Shown in pieces: positions 41,224 to 50,547 of a stretch of 64,000 nucleotides of DNA (its first letter is position 1; each line of letters opens with the position of its first letter). A program made the position numbers and the translations under genes. A model generated the notes under the pieces. It saw nothing but the letters and a program-made list of their open reading frames with translations, searched no databases and was not told where the DNA came from. This DNA comes from Bacillus marinisedimentorum (GTDB lineage Bacteria; Bacillota; Bacilli; Bacillales; Bacillaceae_O), in the NCBI RefSeq assembly GCF_001644195.2, contig NZ_LWBL02000040.1, positions 62,001-126,000 of the forward strand, given 5' to 3'.

Positions 41224-42387
41224 TCAAGCTTTGAAGAAAGAGCCGTTCAACATTTCCACAGCATCGCCGATATTGGCAGGATGCCCCATTTCAATCAGTG
41301 TTTCGCCGATCAAAACGACTGCTTTTTCAAGCATGTCTTCGGTGACATTTCCCATGTGGCCGATTCGGAATGCTTTGCCGGCGAGATGGGCAAGTGCGCC
41401 TGCGACGATCAGTCCTTTTTCGGCCAGAGCGGCACGGAATGCAGCATCATCGACTCCTTCCGGGTAGAGGATGCAGCTCAATGTTGCGGCAGCGGCTTCC
41501 TCGTCTGCAATAGCTTTCATGCCATATACGGAAAGGGCTGACCGGATTCCTTTTCCGAGGGCCTCATGGCGTGTGATGCGTTTTTCCATGCCTTCCTCCA
41601 TGACGAGCCTCATTCCTTCATTATATGCATAGATCAGGTTCACCGGCGGGGTGGCGAAGTATTTTTGCGGGTCATGCATGATCGGAATCCAGTTGTAAAT
41701 GTCGGAATAATAACCGGGCACATGTCCGATCTTTTCGCGGGCAGCGAGCGCCGATTGGTTAAAGGCGACGATGGCAAGGCCAGGCGGAACACCGATCGCT
41801 TTCTGGGCGCCGGTCAGCACGACATCAATTTTGGCGTTTTCATCGCCATATGTCTTGCTCATGTCTTCTTCCATCGCGGCTGTTGCACATACACCATCGA
41901 CAATGACGAGCGCCCCGTGTTTTTTGATGACTGGCACCAGTGCATCAAGATCGGCGGCTACGCCTGTTGAGGTGTCGGCATGCGTGATTGTGACTGCCTT
42001 GAAATCTCTGGAGGCGAGTTTTTCATCGACCAGTGCCGGATCCACCTGCTTTCCCCATTCAGATTGAAGCATGTCGACATTATAGCCGAATGCTTCTCCC
42101 AGCTTAATGAAGCGGTCTCCGAAAAAACCATGGCTGATGACCAGGATGTCCGCCCCGGATGGCACAGTATTGATCAGCGCCATTTCCATTGCGAGTGTCC
42201 CTGATCCGGAAATGACAAATACTTCCCCGTCTGTCTTGAACATGGCCTTTGTCTTCTCAAGAGCGCTCCGGTAAATGTCTGCGAACCTGGCATCGGTATG
42301 GCTTCTGGTTTCCTGCGCAAGGGCATCATAAATGGAATCGACAACAGGTGTCGGTCCCGGTATAAGCAGCATTTCTTTATTGCGCAA
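41224..42387 (-). CDS. Class V PLP-dependent aminotransferase (alanine/serine-glyoxylate type)
   Basis: An ATG at 42396 directly abuts AAGGAGG, whereas the TTG at 42387 has nine bases spacing and starts MRNKEMLLIPGPTPV, the usual N-terminus, giving 387 residues. VISGSGTLAMEMAL binds cofactor, VIVDGVCATAAMEEDM holds the PLP aspartate, and VLTGAQKAIGVPPGLA holds the Schiff-base lysine. The family includes serine-pyruvate, alanine-glyoxylate and PucG-type ureidoglycine aminotransferases. The context does not choose among them. Confidence 0.9.
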   Translation of the reverse strand: MRNKEMLLIPGPTPVVDSIYDALAQETRSHTDARFADIYRSALEKTKAMFKTDGEVFVISGSGTLAMEMALINTVPSGADILVISHGFFGDRFIKLGEAFGYNVDMLQSEWGKQVDPALVDEKLASRDFKAVTITHADTSTGVAADLDALVPVIKKHGALVIVDGVCATAAMEEDMSKTYGDENAKIDVVLTGAQKAIGVPPGLAIVAFNQSALAAREKIGHVPGYYSDIYNWIPIMHDPQKYFATPPVNLIYAYNEGMRLVMEEGMEKRITRHEALGKGIRSALSVYGMKAIADEEAAAATLSCILYPEGVDDAAFRAALAEKGLIVAGALAHLAGKAFRIGHMGNVTEDMLEKAVVLIGETLIEMGHPANIGDAVEMLNGSFFKA

Positions 42388-42677
42388 CTCTTCCATCCTC
42401 CTTATTAATAACGTAATAGAACACATTCTATGTTTATTATACAGAAAAATCTAGCTATTCTGTTCTGGCCTTTTGTAGACTTTTTAACAATAAATAGGTT
42501 TGTCCGATGTCTGCAGTAAAGGGTTTTGCCATGCTGGGGCAGTCAGAGAGCAGCGCCCGGCAACCAACGGTAACGTTTTTCCTATTTTTGGTTTTAACAG
42601 TTTTACTCATCAAATGCCTGGGAAACGCCGTATTACAACAAAATAAAAATCCCAAATCTACAAGGAGGCATCTAGAG

Positions 42678-43106
42678 ATGGAAAACAGACATGTAATTGG
42701 GGTTTATGAGTCCTCAGAAGAAGTGATTAACAAATTTGAAAATAATAATCGCCAAAACCAGGATTCCGCTGGCTTCTCAGTCATCGGTGAAGATAAAAAT
42801 GAAGTCGAGCGTGTATCTGACGAACTTGGTGTTGATATGGAGCCGCTTAATAGTGATGAAAACAAGCAGGGCGGCGGATTTCTGGACAAAATCACTTCCG
42901 CACTAAAAGGTGAACATGAAGCACCCGTAGAAGATACCCTCATGGAAATGGGTGTTCCGGAAGACGAAGCACAAGAATATGCACCTGAACTCGAACAGGG
43001 CAAGATGCTTGTTGTAGGTGACCCGGAACTGGCGGCAAATGAAGGTGCAGATGTCACCGCAGGCACACCTCCAGCAACTGGAACAGGTACTGAGTTGAAC
43101 AGTTGA
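42678..43106 (+). CDS. YflT/GSP17M-domain stress protein, N-terminal half of a split YsnF-like gene
   Basis: ACAAGGAGG precedes the ATG at 42678; the frame is open from 42507. The 142 residues start MENRHVIGVYESSEEVINKFENN and contain DDEAQEYAPELEQGKMLVVG-like sequence of the general stress protein 17M domain. The frame ends at TGA 43104, exactly where a DUF2382 domain begins in another frame. Removing one A near 43099-43100 would join them as one protein. It may be a true split, a mutation or a sequencing error. Confidence 0.85.
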   Translation: MENRHVIGVYESSEEVINKFENNNRQNQDSAGFSVIGEDKNEVERVSDELGVDMEPLNSDENKQGGGFLDKITSALKGEHEAPVEDTLMEMGVPEDEAQEYAPELEQGKMLVVGDPELAANEGADVTAGTPPATGTGTELNS

Positions 43107-43566
43107 AGATGAACGTGACATCCAATTGCGTGAAGAACAGCTCGACCTCAATAAACGAGAGGCGGAAGCCGGCGATGTCGAAATCGAAAAAGAAGTCGTG
43201 GAGGATACTGAAACGGTGAACGTGCCGGTTTCACGTGAAGAAGTTTATGTGAAAAAACGTCCTGTCCATGACGAGGAGACAGCAGAAGTGAACGCAAACT
43301 CCCTGAAAGAGGACGAAGAATACCACATACCGGTAATGAAAGAAGATGTCGAGGTCCGGAAAAAGCCGGTCGTTTCCGATGAAGTTGTTGTCGGTAAACG
43401 GGAGGTGGAAAATGAGGAGCAAGTCAGGGAAGACGTGAAACATGAGGAACTTCATGTAAAAGGTGAAGGAAACCTGGATGTCGATGAGGACAAGAACGTT
43501 TTCAATGACTCGGTGAACAGCAAGTACGACGACAACTCAATGAACAGCAGATATGACAAGCAATAA
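43102..43566 (+). pseudogene. DUF2382 (YsnF C-terminal) half, out of frame with its N-terminus
   Basis: The frame continues from GTT at 43102 as VEDERDIQLREEQLDLNKR, the usual entry into DUF2382, then EVEIEKEVV-type and TVNVPVSREEVYVKKRP repeats. No good ribosome site exists for the TTG at 43126, so independent translation is doubtful. In B. subtilis YsnF the two domains are one stress-induced protein. Fused length would be about 295 residues. Confidence 0.75.
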
Positions 43567-43580
43567 GCCTAAGTGCTGAA

Positions 43581-43626
43581 CGGTGTCTGTCCCCGGCGCA
43601 TCAAAGCGCCGGGGGACAGGCACCGT
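43581..43626. terminator. Bidirectional terminator
   Basis: CGGTGTCTGTCCCCGGCGC pairs with GCGCCGGGGGACAGGCACCG between convergent genes. Confidence 0.85.
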
Positions 43627-43627
43627 T

Positions 43628-45073
43628 TTAGTTTCTAACCTCGGTCACAGTCACAATCTTATACCCTTTCGCCTTCAAAACCGGAATCACACGGTCGACT
43701 GCTTCAGGCGTGTTGATGCCGCCGATATGCATAAGCACTATATCCCCGTTGCTGGCATTGGCAGTAATTCGGGAGACGAGATAATCCACTGACGGCTGTT
43801 TCCAGTCGAGTGTATCGAGTGACCACTGGATACTGTATGGGTAGCCGGCCTGGCCTACAGCTTTCAAGGCGGTGGTATTATAGGCTCCATATGGGAAGCG
43901 GAAATAAGGGCGCGGACTTTTGCCGGTTGCAAGAACAATCGCTCTTTCCGCTCTTGCCATCTCCTGGAGGATCGCATCGTAGCTGATAGCTGTAAAGTCA
44001 GGATGGGAATACGAATGGGCAGCGATTTCATGGCCGTCCGCCGCAATCCGTTTCGCATAAGACGGAAATTTTTCTGCCCATTTTCCGGTTAAAAAGAAGG
44101 TCGACTTGACATTATGCTTTTTCAAGACATCCAGGATGCGGATTCCAGCTGCGTCACTGCCGGCATCAAATGTGAAGGCGATTTCCTTTTGCTGCAGGCT
44201 GCCGTGGATGATCAATATGGATGGTGAAGCAGCCGGCGGAGCAGGGGGCGGTGCCGGCGGCGGGACTGCATCAATACCGTAAATTTTCAGTGCCTGGCCG
44301 ACATAAATCGTATCCGTCGAAAGACTGTTCCACGTTTTGAGCTGGTCGACAGTGACATCCGCGCGCTGGGCGATAGACCATAGCGTGTCGCCGCTAACTA
44401 CTTTATAGAGTACATAGCTGTCATCAGGTACATTGATATCATCATCTGCTGCCGGCGGGTCTGGTTTATCACTGTCATCGCCGCCTGCCGGAGGTTCCGG
44501 TTCGCCTGTGTCGTCATCTTTAGACGGGGGTTCCGGCTCATCACTATCATCCTCTGCGGGAGGCTCAACCGATTCATCATCGTTTTTTTGTTCTTCCTCG
44601 ATTGCGGCCGCCTTCAACTCTTCTTCGTACGCTGCCGCATCATGGAGAGTCGCGAAGCTTTTTATATCCGTCACTTTTTCGTTATCCATCGTGATGACGA
44701 TAAATCCGTCAGCAGCTTCATAAATGATGCCTTCACTTCCGTTTTCCAGCATGAATTCCCTGGCCAGCTCCAGGTTAAATCCGGTTATTGCGGTTTCGTA
44801 TTCTGTGAGGGGCATGCCGGCAGTAATGACGGAAGTCACTTCTTCGATGGCAGATGCCTTGATTTCACCGCCATTATTAGCATCCCCTGAGACAGGTTCA
44901 GGTTCTTGTGCAGAATCTCCGAAGTAGCTGATGCCTGCAAGTGTAATCGCAATAACCGTCCCGACAGCAGCAAGCGAAAAGGCAAGGGCAGACCACTTCT
45001 TACCGTTGACTTTGCCGAAAATGCCTGCGACCAAAAGCAACCCTACAACCGCAACTCCGATGAGCACTGCCAT
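43628..45073 (-). CDS. Membrane-anchored polysaccharide deacetylase with LysM domain
   Basis: It has 481 residues, with GAGGGCTC before the ATG. Two hydrophobic segments (1-20, 28-50) anchor it. About 65-140 is a small alpha/beta domain, followed by a Pro/Asp-rich linker. A LysM unit follows (YKVVSGDTLWSIAQRADVTV to GQALKIY, about 225-270), then a second Pro-rich linker and a NodB domain with IAFTFDAGSD, FFLTGKWAEK, AAHSYSHPDF and FRFPYGAYN. It should deacetylate peptidoglycan or chitin-like sugars in the wall. A decayed relative lies just upstream of it. Confidence 0.92.
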   Translation of the reverse strand: MAVLIGVAVVGLLLVAGIFGKVNGKKWSALAFSLAAVGTVIAITLAGISYFGDSAQEPEPVSGDANNGGEIKASAIEEVTSVITAGMPLTEYETAITGFNLELAREFMLENGSEGIIYEAADGFIVITMDNEKVTDIKSFATLHDAAAYEEELKAAAIEEEQKNDDESVEPPAEDDSDEPEPPSKDDDTGEPEPPAGGDDSDKPDPPAADDDINVPDDSYVLYKVVSGDTLWSIAQRADVTVDQLKTWNSLSTDTIYVGQALKIYGIDAVPPPAPPPAPPAASPSILIIHGSLQQKEIAFTFDAGSDAAGIRILDVLKKHNVKSTFFLTGKWAEKFPSYAKRIAADGHEIAAHSYSHPDFTAISYDAILQEMARAERAIVLATGKSPRPYFRFPYGAYNTTALKAVGQAGYPYSIQWSLDTLDWKQPSVDYLVSRITANASNGDIVLMHIGGINTPEAVDRVIPVLKAKGYKIVTVTEVRN

Positions 45074-45559
45074 TTTTGAGCCCTCCTCATTGATAAGAAC
45101 GGGTGACCGGAAAAGGCAACAAGTGATTTTGGGATGCAGTTACACGATACCTATATCAGGACTCTAACTATCCCTATTATACCATATGGACCAGGATAAT
45201 AGATTGATATAACAGGGAGCCTGGCCGGCTGAATCCTCTTTGTATGAAGCCGGGGAATGGCATTTTTCGGACGGTTAATTAAACGTTTGATTAACTGGCA
45301 TCTTCAGGGTAAATAGTCCTGATGGCAAGTGTTGCCGAAAATACTAATTCCGTTAAAGGGTGCTTTAGTGGAATAGTCCTATAAAAATGAAACGCTCCAA
45401 GCTAATTTCACTTGGAGCGTTTTTCGGCACTAGTTATGTTGGGTTTCACCTTGCCAATTTGGTTGGTAAAAACGAATGGGATTTTACGTTGTATTTGTAA
45501 TGCTGCACCTTAAAACCGAGCCAGTTAGTGTGGAGAAGGCGTGTTTTTACGGATTGCAG
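45074..45559. other. Intergenic region with terminator and short dyads
   Basis: TATAAT at about 45176-45181 (minus strand) could be the -10 box for the deacetylase. ATTCC...GGAAT flanks TTAAAGGGTGCTTTAG near 45345-45375. A terminator (CGCTCCAAG/CTTGGAGCG with TTTTT) lies at 45390-45425 in plus orientation, although no plus-strand gene precedes it. I see no coding sequence. Confidence 0.4.
45390..45425 (+). terminator. Terminator without an obvious upstream gene
   Basis: AACGCTCCAAG and CTTGGAGCGTT face each other, then TTTT. The nearest plus-strand gene ends 1.8 kb upstream, so this may close a lost gene or a small RNA. Confidence 0.7.
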
Positions 45560-45744
45560 CTATTTGTTTATAATCTCTGACACGGTCACAAATTTGTATC
45601 CCTTTGCCCGCAGCTGGTCAATGATTTGCGGCAGGGCTTCGATTGTTCCGTCCAGATGGCCTGGGACACGGAAATTATGCTGCAGGACGATGCCGCCCGG
45701 CGAAGCATTAAGGTGAACCCTTTTAAGGATTGGAGTAATTATAG
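45560..45744 (-). pseudogene. C-terminal fragment of a polysaccharide deacetylase
   Basis: On the minus strand an open frame of about 60 codons reads VHLNASPGGIVLQHNF and ends LRAKGYKFVTVSEI before a TAG at 45562-45560. This is the last strand-helix-strand of a NodB domain, comparable with NGDIVLMHIGG and LKAKGYKIVTVTEV of the intact gene nearby. The frame is cut by a stop at its 5' side, and no upstream domain exists. Confidence 0.8.
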
Positions 45745-45787
45745 ATTCTTAGAAGGAGGTATATCAATATTAAAATAATGGAAAAAA

Positions 45788-45827
45788 GGTTCCTGCCCGG
45801 CGCATTAACGCACCGGGGCAGGAACCG
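45788..45827. terminator. Hairpin terminator between convergent units
   Basis: GGTTCCTGCCCGG...CCGGGGCAGGAACC. Confidence 0.7.
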
Positions 45828-45848
45828 CCAACGCGCCATCATTCGGCG

Positions 45849-47054
45849 CTATTCAAACCGATCCAGCCGGACAATATCCTGGGCCGGGTGGTAGTTGTAT
45901 AAAAGCATGTCGCGGATGATCGTTGCGCCAAGCATGCTGTAGAGCGCTCCGTTTCCGCCGAATCCGAGGAGGAAATAAGCATTTTTGTAATCGGGATGCG
46001 GTCCGATTAACGGCCGGCCGTCAAGTGTTTTTGCAAATACAGCGTTATATTCATAATCAACTTCAAAATTCATCTGAGGAAAGAGGTCTTGCGTCAGTTT
46101 GATCAGCTGCTCGGTTTTCTTTTTGATTTTTCGTACCGAACTGACGGGATGAGAGATCCTTTCATCAAGTCCGCCCATGATAAGCCTATGGTCGTCACTC
46201 AGCCTGATATATCGGTAAGGCCTGCTCGTTTCCCATATGTGGCAGTTTTGATACCAGAGGTCCGATTTGCTCAGCGGTTTTGTGACGAACACATGAGTTT
46301 GAGTGAGGTAAAATTTCTTTGTTTTGATGAAATCCAGTGTTTCATAGCCGGTGGCAAAAACCACTTTCCGGCATTTGATTCTGCCGCCGCTCGTTTCAAA
46401 CACTTGACTTGCATCCCCAAGTTCATAGCTGGTCACGCGGGTATTTTCATATACCTTGATGCCATTGCCGGCGGCTGCATCAACTAAAGCATGATTGTAT
46501 TTGAACGGGTCGAACTTTGCCGCATTCAGCGAATAGATTCCGGCTGGTTTGCTGAGGGGGAACTTGCTCTCGATTTCCTCCCGATCCATGTATGTCACAG
46601 GGAAGCCGTGTTTGACTAAAAGGTCGAAATCCGCTTTCAGCTGTTTCACATCCGTTTTTGTACTGGCAAAGTACATGCTGTTCCGGCGCTCAAATCCTGT
46701 GTCGGTTTTCACCGCCGATGCAAGCCTGTACATTTCATCGACAGCTTGCAGGCATAATTTGTAAAAGTAGACTGCTTTCTCCTCACCTAATTCTTTGATC
46801 ATTGTGGAAAGCATTTTATCAGAAATAAATTGCAGGGACCCGGTGTTTGCCCCTGTCACTCCGGAGGCGATTTCTCCTTTTTCCACCAGTACCGCATCAA
46901 CGCCATACTCTGAGAGCAAGTAAGCACACATCGATCCGGACAGGCCGCCTCCGATAATTAAAACATCACATTCAATGTCGTCATTAAGGGGTTTATAGCG
47001 CTTATGTCCCGAACTCACTGCCGGCCAGTATAAATCACCGTTATAAAGATCCAT
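45849..47054 (-). CDS. FAD-dependent oxidoreductase of the DAO/glycine-oxidase family
   Basis: It has 401 residues. The start is ATG 47054, after AGAAAGGACTG; a GTG directly upstream is also possible. CDVLIIGGGLSGSMCAYLLSEYGVDAVLVEK is the dinucleotide motif, GVTGANTGSLQF the flavin contact, VFATGYE a second contact, and TLDGRPLIGPHPDYKNAYFLLGFGGNG the C-terminal FAD motif. It should oxidise an amine or amino acid, like the PuuB/glycine oxidase group, in the cytosol. The substrate is unknown. Single-gene unit. Confidence 0.9.
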   Translation of the reverse strand: MDLYNGDLYWPAVSSGHKRYKPLNDDIECDVLIIGGGLSGSMCAYLLSEYGVDAVLVEKGEIASGVTGANTGSLQFISDKMLSTMIKELGEEKAVYFYKLCLQAVDEMYRLASAVKTDTGFERRNSMYFASTKTDVKQLKADFDLLVKHGFPVTYMDREEIESKFPLSKPAGIYSLNAAKFDPFKYNHALVDAAAGNGIKVYENTRVTSYELGDASQVFETSGGRIKCRKVVFATGYETLDFIKTKKFYLTQTHVFVTKPLSKSDLWYQNCHIWETSRPYRYIRLSDDHRLIMGGLDERISHPVSSVRKIKKKTEQLIKLTQDLFPQMNFEVDYEYNAVFAKTLDGRPLIGPHPDYKNAYFLLGFGGNGALYSMLGATIIRDMLLYNYHPAQDIVRLDRFE

Positions 47055-47120
47055 CACGACAGTCCTTTCTTCTGATACGAGTTACTTTTATTTTCCGCCA
47101 ATATTCGTTAATTATGTAAA

Positions 47121-47175
47121 AGAGGTGCCGGCCCCGGCTGCATTACTTCCTTAGCAGGCGGGGCGGGCACCTCTT
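47121..47175. terminator. Hairpin at the 3' end of the LtaS-like gene
   Basis: AGAGGTGCCGGCCCC pairs with GGGGCGGGCACCTCTT around a TGCATTACTTCC-containing loop. Confidence 0.75.
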
Positions 47176-49132
47176 AACGTAAAACCTTCCGATAATAATC
47201 CGTATCCAAAATCCTGGCGGCATAATAGAACTTGCTGTCGGCGACTGCCGACATCCGTTTGATGTATGCTTCGCCGGCAGCACTGCCTTTGTTCGGCGTG
47301 AATTTGCCGGTCAGTGAGTTATAGCGGCCTCTGTCTGTAATGAAGCTTTTATTCTCAAAAAGGACGAGCGGTTCAGCATCGGAAAGGATATCCGTCCCCA
47401 TCAGAAGCCTGGAATCATATTCCAATCCCAGCAGGTTTGAAAGGGTCGGGATGATATCGATGCTTGAGGCCGGTTTGTCGATCGTGACAGGCTCCATCCC
47501 TTTCGCGTACAGGATGAACGGGCTTTTATACAGCTCGAAGTTTCGTTCTACACGGCGGCCGGCCATTTCATCGATCACGTTATCTTCAAGCCCGTACGGA
47601 AAATGATCGGCGCTTAAGGCGATGAGCGTCTTATCGGCGACTCCCGCTTCTTCAAGCATTTCGTTCAAGCGCTTCAGGGCCCGATCCAGTTCGACCTGGG
47701 TTGCGATATAGGCTCTGCCGGCCTCCGAATAAGGAAGAGACTGTACATGCTTCCTGTTTTTCCAGGCGATGAAATTGCCGGTGAATGAGTATTGCATGTG
47801 TCCGCTTACGGTCATGTAATAGGCATGGAACGGCTGATTGCCAATATATTCAGGAACCGTTTTTTCAATCATTTCCAGGTCTGATTCCGGCCAGGTCTTT
47901 TTCATATCAAGCCCGTTGCCGACGGCTTTATAGTCATAGCCCATGTTCGGATGTGATATATGTCTTTTGTAATAGGAGTACGTATGGTTGTGATAGGCAT
48001 TCGTTTGATAGCCAAGCTTCTTCAGCTGGTTCCCCATCACAAAAGGTAAATGGTTGTCTCCCGATTTGTAAAAACTCCATACGCCTTTTTTAGGAATGAG
48101 CCCCGTGCATGCGGCATATTCACCGTCTGTCGTGCTCACACCCCAGATGGGATTGTAGAAATTTGTGAAACGGAAGCCTTCATTGACCATTTTATAGAGG
48201 GTCGGCGTGACGTCTTCCCGGACGGCATAAGGCGAAAAAGCTTCCGCCGTAATGAAGATGAGATTGTAGCCTTCGAATTTTCCCGTATACTCATTTTTGG
48301 CGGTTGGCGGGACGTTTTTAAAATACTTGTGCATCTTTATTAGCTGCGGGTCGTTTTCAGCATCAATAAGCTTGTCGAAGTCGATATCCATCACGTTGTA
48401 TTCCCGAGCAGGTTCCCCGGACTCTGCCTTTCCTGAAGCCGTGTCTGGCAGCGGTGACCATATTTGGTCAGGCGAAGCTTTAAGTGCAGGAGACCAGCCG
48501 GTGAGAAGACGCTGTAAATCTAGCCTCATTGTTGTGACCATACCCAGTTTATTTGCGGATTGTGCAGGATTGCTGTTTTCGAAATACAGGTCATAAGCGG
48601 AAAGCTGTTCCCGTCCGCCCCCGTAAACAGCCAGCACACCTGCCGCATGGGCAAACACCATAAACGAAATCAGTGCCGCTCTGTTTATCCCGGCGATTTT
48701 TGTGAACGGCAGGTAATTCCGCCCTGCGGTAATGAGAAAAAGGACAGGAAGGAAAATCAGCAATATCCAAAGGCTATTTTTAAGTGAAAATGTTAGTGCA
48801 TCCTTCCAAAATTCTGCCGCCTGGCCGGCATTTTTAGCGGAGTAAAGTGTATAAAACGTCCGGAACAGTTTAAAGTAGATCAGTTGTGAAGTGAAAATAA
48901 AAGCGGTCAGCCCAAGGAGTGCGGCCGATAATATCCGGTTGAAGGGTGCCTTCCTTGAAAAGCTGGCAAGCAAGTAAAAGAAGGAGCCGGCAGTAACGGA
49001 AAAAAGCAGAACAATCAGTAAGTGCCGGCCATTAAACGCCTGGCCGGAAGCAATTCTGAAAATAAGCTCCATATAGACAATGGACGAGATAAAAAGTGCA
49101 AGCAAATATGATTGCTTTCCCGTTTTCTTCAT
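47174..49132 (-). CDS. Lipoteichoic-acid synthase-like sulfatase-fold membrane enzyme
   Basis: It has 652 residues, with AAAAAGGATGG before the ATG. Five hydrophobic segments fill residues 8-175, followed by an extracellular alkaline-phosphatase/sulfatase domain. FITAEAFSPYAV, WGVSTTDGEYAACTG with the likely catalytic threonine, FHAYYMTVSGHMQYSF and LIALSADHFPYG are the LtaS-type metal and substrate motifs. It transfers glycerol-phosphate units from phosphatidylglycerol. It may be LtaS, a primase or a stress paralogue; with no neighbours to help, I leave the symbol open. Confidence 0.9.
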   Translation of the reverse strand: MKKTGKQSYLLALFISSIVYMELIFRIASGQAFNGRHLLIVLLFSVTAGSFFYLLASFSRKAPFNRILSAALLGLTAFIFTSQLIYFKLFRTFYTLYSAKNAGQAAEFWKDALTFSLKNSLWILLIFLPVLFLITAGRNYLPFTKIAGINRAALISFMVFAHAAGVLAVYGGGREQLSAYDLYFENSNPAQSANKLGMVTTMRLDLQRLLTGWSPALKASPDQIWSPLPDTASGKAESGEPAREYNVMDIDFDKLIDAENDPQLIKMHKYFKNVPPTAKNEYTGKFEGYNLIFITAEAFSPYAVREDVTPTLYKMVNEGFRFTNFYNPIWGVSTTDGEYAACTGLIPKKGVWSFYKSGDNHLPFVMGNQLKKLGYQTNAYHNHTYSYYKRHISHPNMGYDYKAVGNGLDMKKTWPESDLEMIEKTVPEYIGNQPFHAYYMTVSGHMQYSFTGNFIAWKNRKHVQSLPYSEAGRAYIATQVELDRALKRLNEMLEEAGVADKTLIALSADHFPYGLEDNVIDEMAGRRVERNFELYKSPFILYAKGMEPVTIDKPASSIDIIPTLSNLLGLEYDSRLLMGTDILSDAEPLVLFENKSFITDRGRYNSLTGKFTPNKGSAAGEAYIKRMSAVADSKFYYAARILDTDYYRKVLR

Positions 49133-49150
49133 AACCAGACCATCCTTTTT

Positions 49151-49275
49151 TTCGTATAAGAGTCTAAATTGGCAGCAAGGAAGTATATCGACGCAGCGGC
49201 CAATTTTTAAAATATAAATAAGGGCAGCGATGCCTCTGTGTTCGCATAAAGGATCGCCAATCGGCGAGTTTTCAT
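49151..49275 (+). repeat. Dispersed repeat of about 125 nt, copy C
   Basis: The copy has the GGCAGCAAGGAAGTAT, GCAGCGGCCAATTTTTAA and ATAAGGGCAGCGATGCCTC blocks of copies A and B and ends in GATCGCCAATCGGCGAGTTTTC. It lies between divergent genes. Confidence 0.8.
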
Positions 49276-49583
49276 TAACTTATTCCTATGTACGGGCCGA
49301 GGCTTGTATTCATGTGTGCATGTGTGCTTCTGAATAGGATAAGAGAAAATACAGCAAGTTATTTAGTTTCTGATAGTATTCTCCTATTTATAAGTCGATT
49401 CCTGTAGACATTCCGTTACACTTTGTCCTGCTCCTTCAGGGGAGAATTCTGACACTGCGTTATTCTGTCCAATATTTTTGAAATCAACAAATCATAATTT
49501 CTTATTAACAGTATAAGAAAATATGATATCATGACACTTACATAATGATTTATAAAAATCAACGCTTTCAGGGGGTACTTATA
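49276..49583 (+). other. Leader region of the phnD operon
   Basis: This AT-rich stretch of about 300 bases holds TATGATATCATGACAC near 49522 and other promoter-like words, but no pair with good spacing. No riboswitch pattern is recognised. Confidence 0.4.
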
Positions 49584-50480
49584 ATGAAGAAAATAGCAGC
49601 TGTCATTACTATGCTGATACTGGGAATGCTTGCCGGATGCGGCAGCGATAGTGAGGAAGCTGGCGGTGAATCAGGCTCCGGCGGCAGTGATGAATCCGTT
49701 TTTAAAATCGGTGCGATCCCCGATCAGGATGTTTCAGATTTGAATAGGAGGTTCGAAGAGTTCGCGGATTACCTTGCAGAGGAAACCGGACTTGATGTCG
49801 AATATGTGCCGTCGCAGGATTATGCTGCGCTTGTCACAGCATTCAAACGCGGTGAAGTCCAGCTTGGATGGTTCGGAGGATTGACAGGTGTCCAGGCGCG
49901 CAATGCCGTGCCGGAAGCGGAGGCCATTGCACAGCGGCCATCTGATGAAGAGTTCCATTCCGTTTTTATCACCCAAAAAGACTCTGGCATCAATTCGCTT
50001 GAAGACATGGAGGGCAAGCGTTTCACTTTCGGCAGCGAGAGCTCTACATCGGGCCATTTGATGCCTCGCCATTTTCTGAATGAGGCAGGGATTCAGCCGG
50101 ATGAAGATTTTGACGGCGACGTAAATTATTCGGGTTCACATGATAAGACGTGGAAATTGGTTGAGTCCGGCGCTTATCAGGCAGGCGTCCTGAATGAAAA
50201 AGTTTGGGAAAGCGCAGTCGAGGAAGATAAGGTGGACCTTGAAAAAGTTGAAGCCATTCATACAACACCAGCTTATTACGATTATAATTGGACGATCAAC
50301 AATGTTGATGAAACGTTCGGTGAAGGAACAAAGGAAAAAGTGAAAGAGGCCCTTCTATCCATGGGGGAAGAACAGGGTGATATTCTCGAATTGTTCCAAA
50401 CCGATTCCTTTATTGAAACAAAGAACGAAAATTACAAAGACATTGAAAAAGTGGCGAAAAAGGTTGGAATCCTTAAGTAG
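49584..50480 (+). CDS. phnD: Phosphonate/phosphite-type ABC transporter substrate-binding lipoprotein
   Basis: The ATG at 49584 follows CAGGGGG; the frame is open from 49545. The signal peptide ends in a lipobox, MLAGCG, and an acidic serine/glycine linker follows. FKIGAIPDQDVSDLNRRFEEFADYL, RGEVQLGWFGGLTGVQARN and FGSESSTSGHLMPRHFL fit the PhnD family (phosphate/phosphite/phosphonate binding). It captures substrate outside the cell for the importer encoded just downstream. 298 residues. Confidence 0.92.
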   Translation: MKKIAAVITMLILGMLAGCGSDSEEAGGESGSGGSDESVFKIGAIPDQDVSDLNRRFEEFADYLAEETGLDVEYVPSQDYAALVTAFKRGEVQLGWFGGLTGVQARNAVPEAEAIAQRPSDEEFHSVFITQKDSGINSLEDMEGKRFTFGSESSTSGHLMPRHFLNEAGIQPDEDFDGDVNYSGSHDKTWKLVESGAYQAGVLNEKVWESAVEEDKVDLEKVEAIHTTPAYYDYNWTINNVDETFGEGTKEKVKEALLSMGEEQGDILELFQTDSFIETKNENYKDIEKVAKKVGILK

Positions 50481-50486
50481 CAATTG

Positions 50487-50527
50487 ATGCCTGACCCTGT
50501 CACTCATACAGAGGGGGCCGGGTGTCT
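50487..50527 (+). terminator. Weak hairpin between phnD and phnC
   Basis: GCCTGACCCTGT pairs imperfectly with GGGGGCCGGGTGT and has no T-run. It may attenuate transcription so that more binding protein than transporter is made. Confidence 0.45.
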
Positions 50528-50547
50528 TCGCAGGAAGGTGAATTCTT

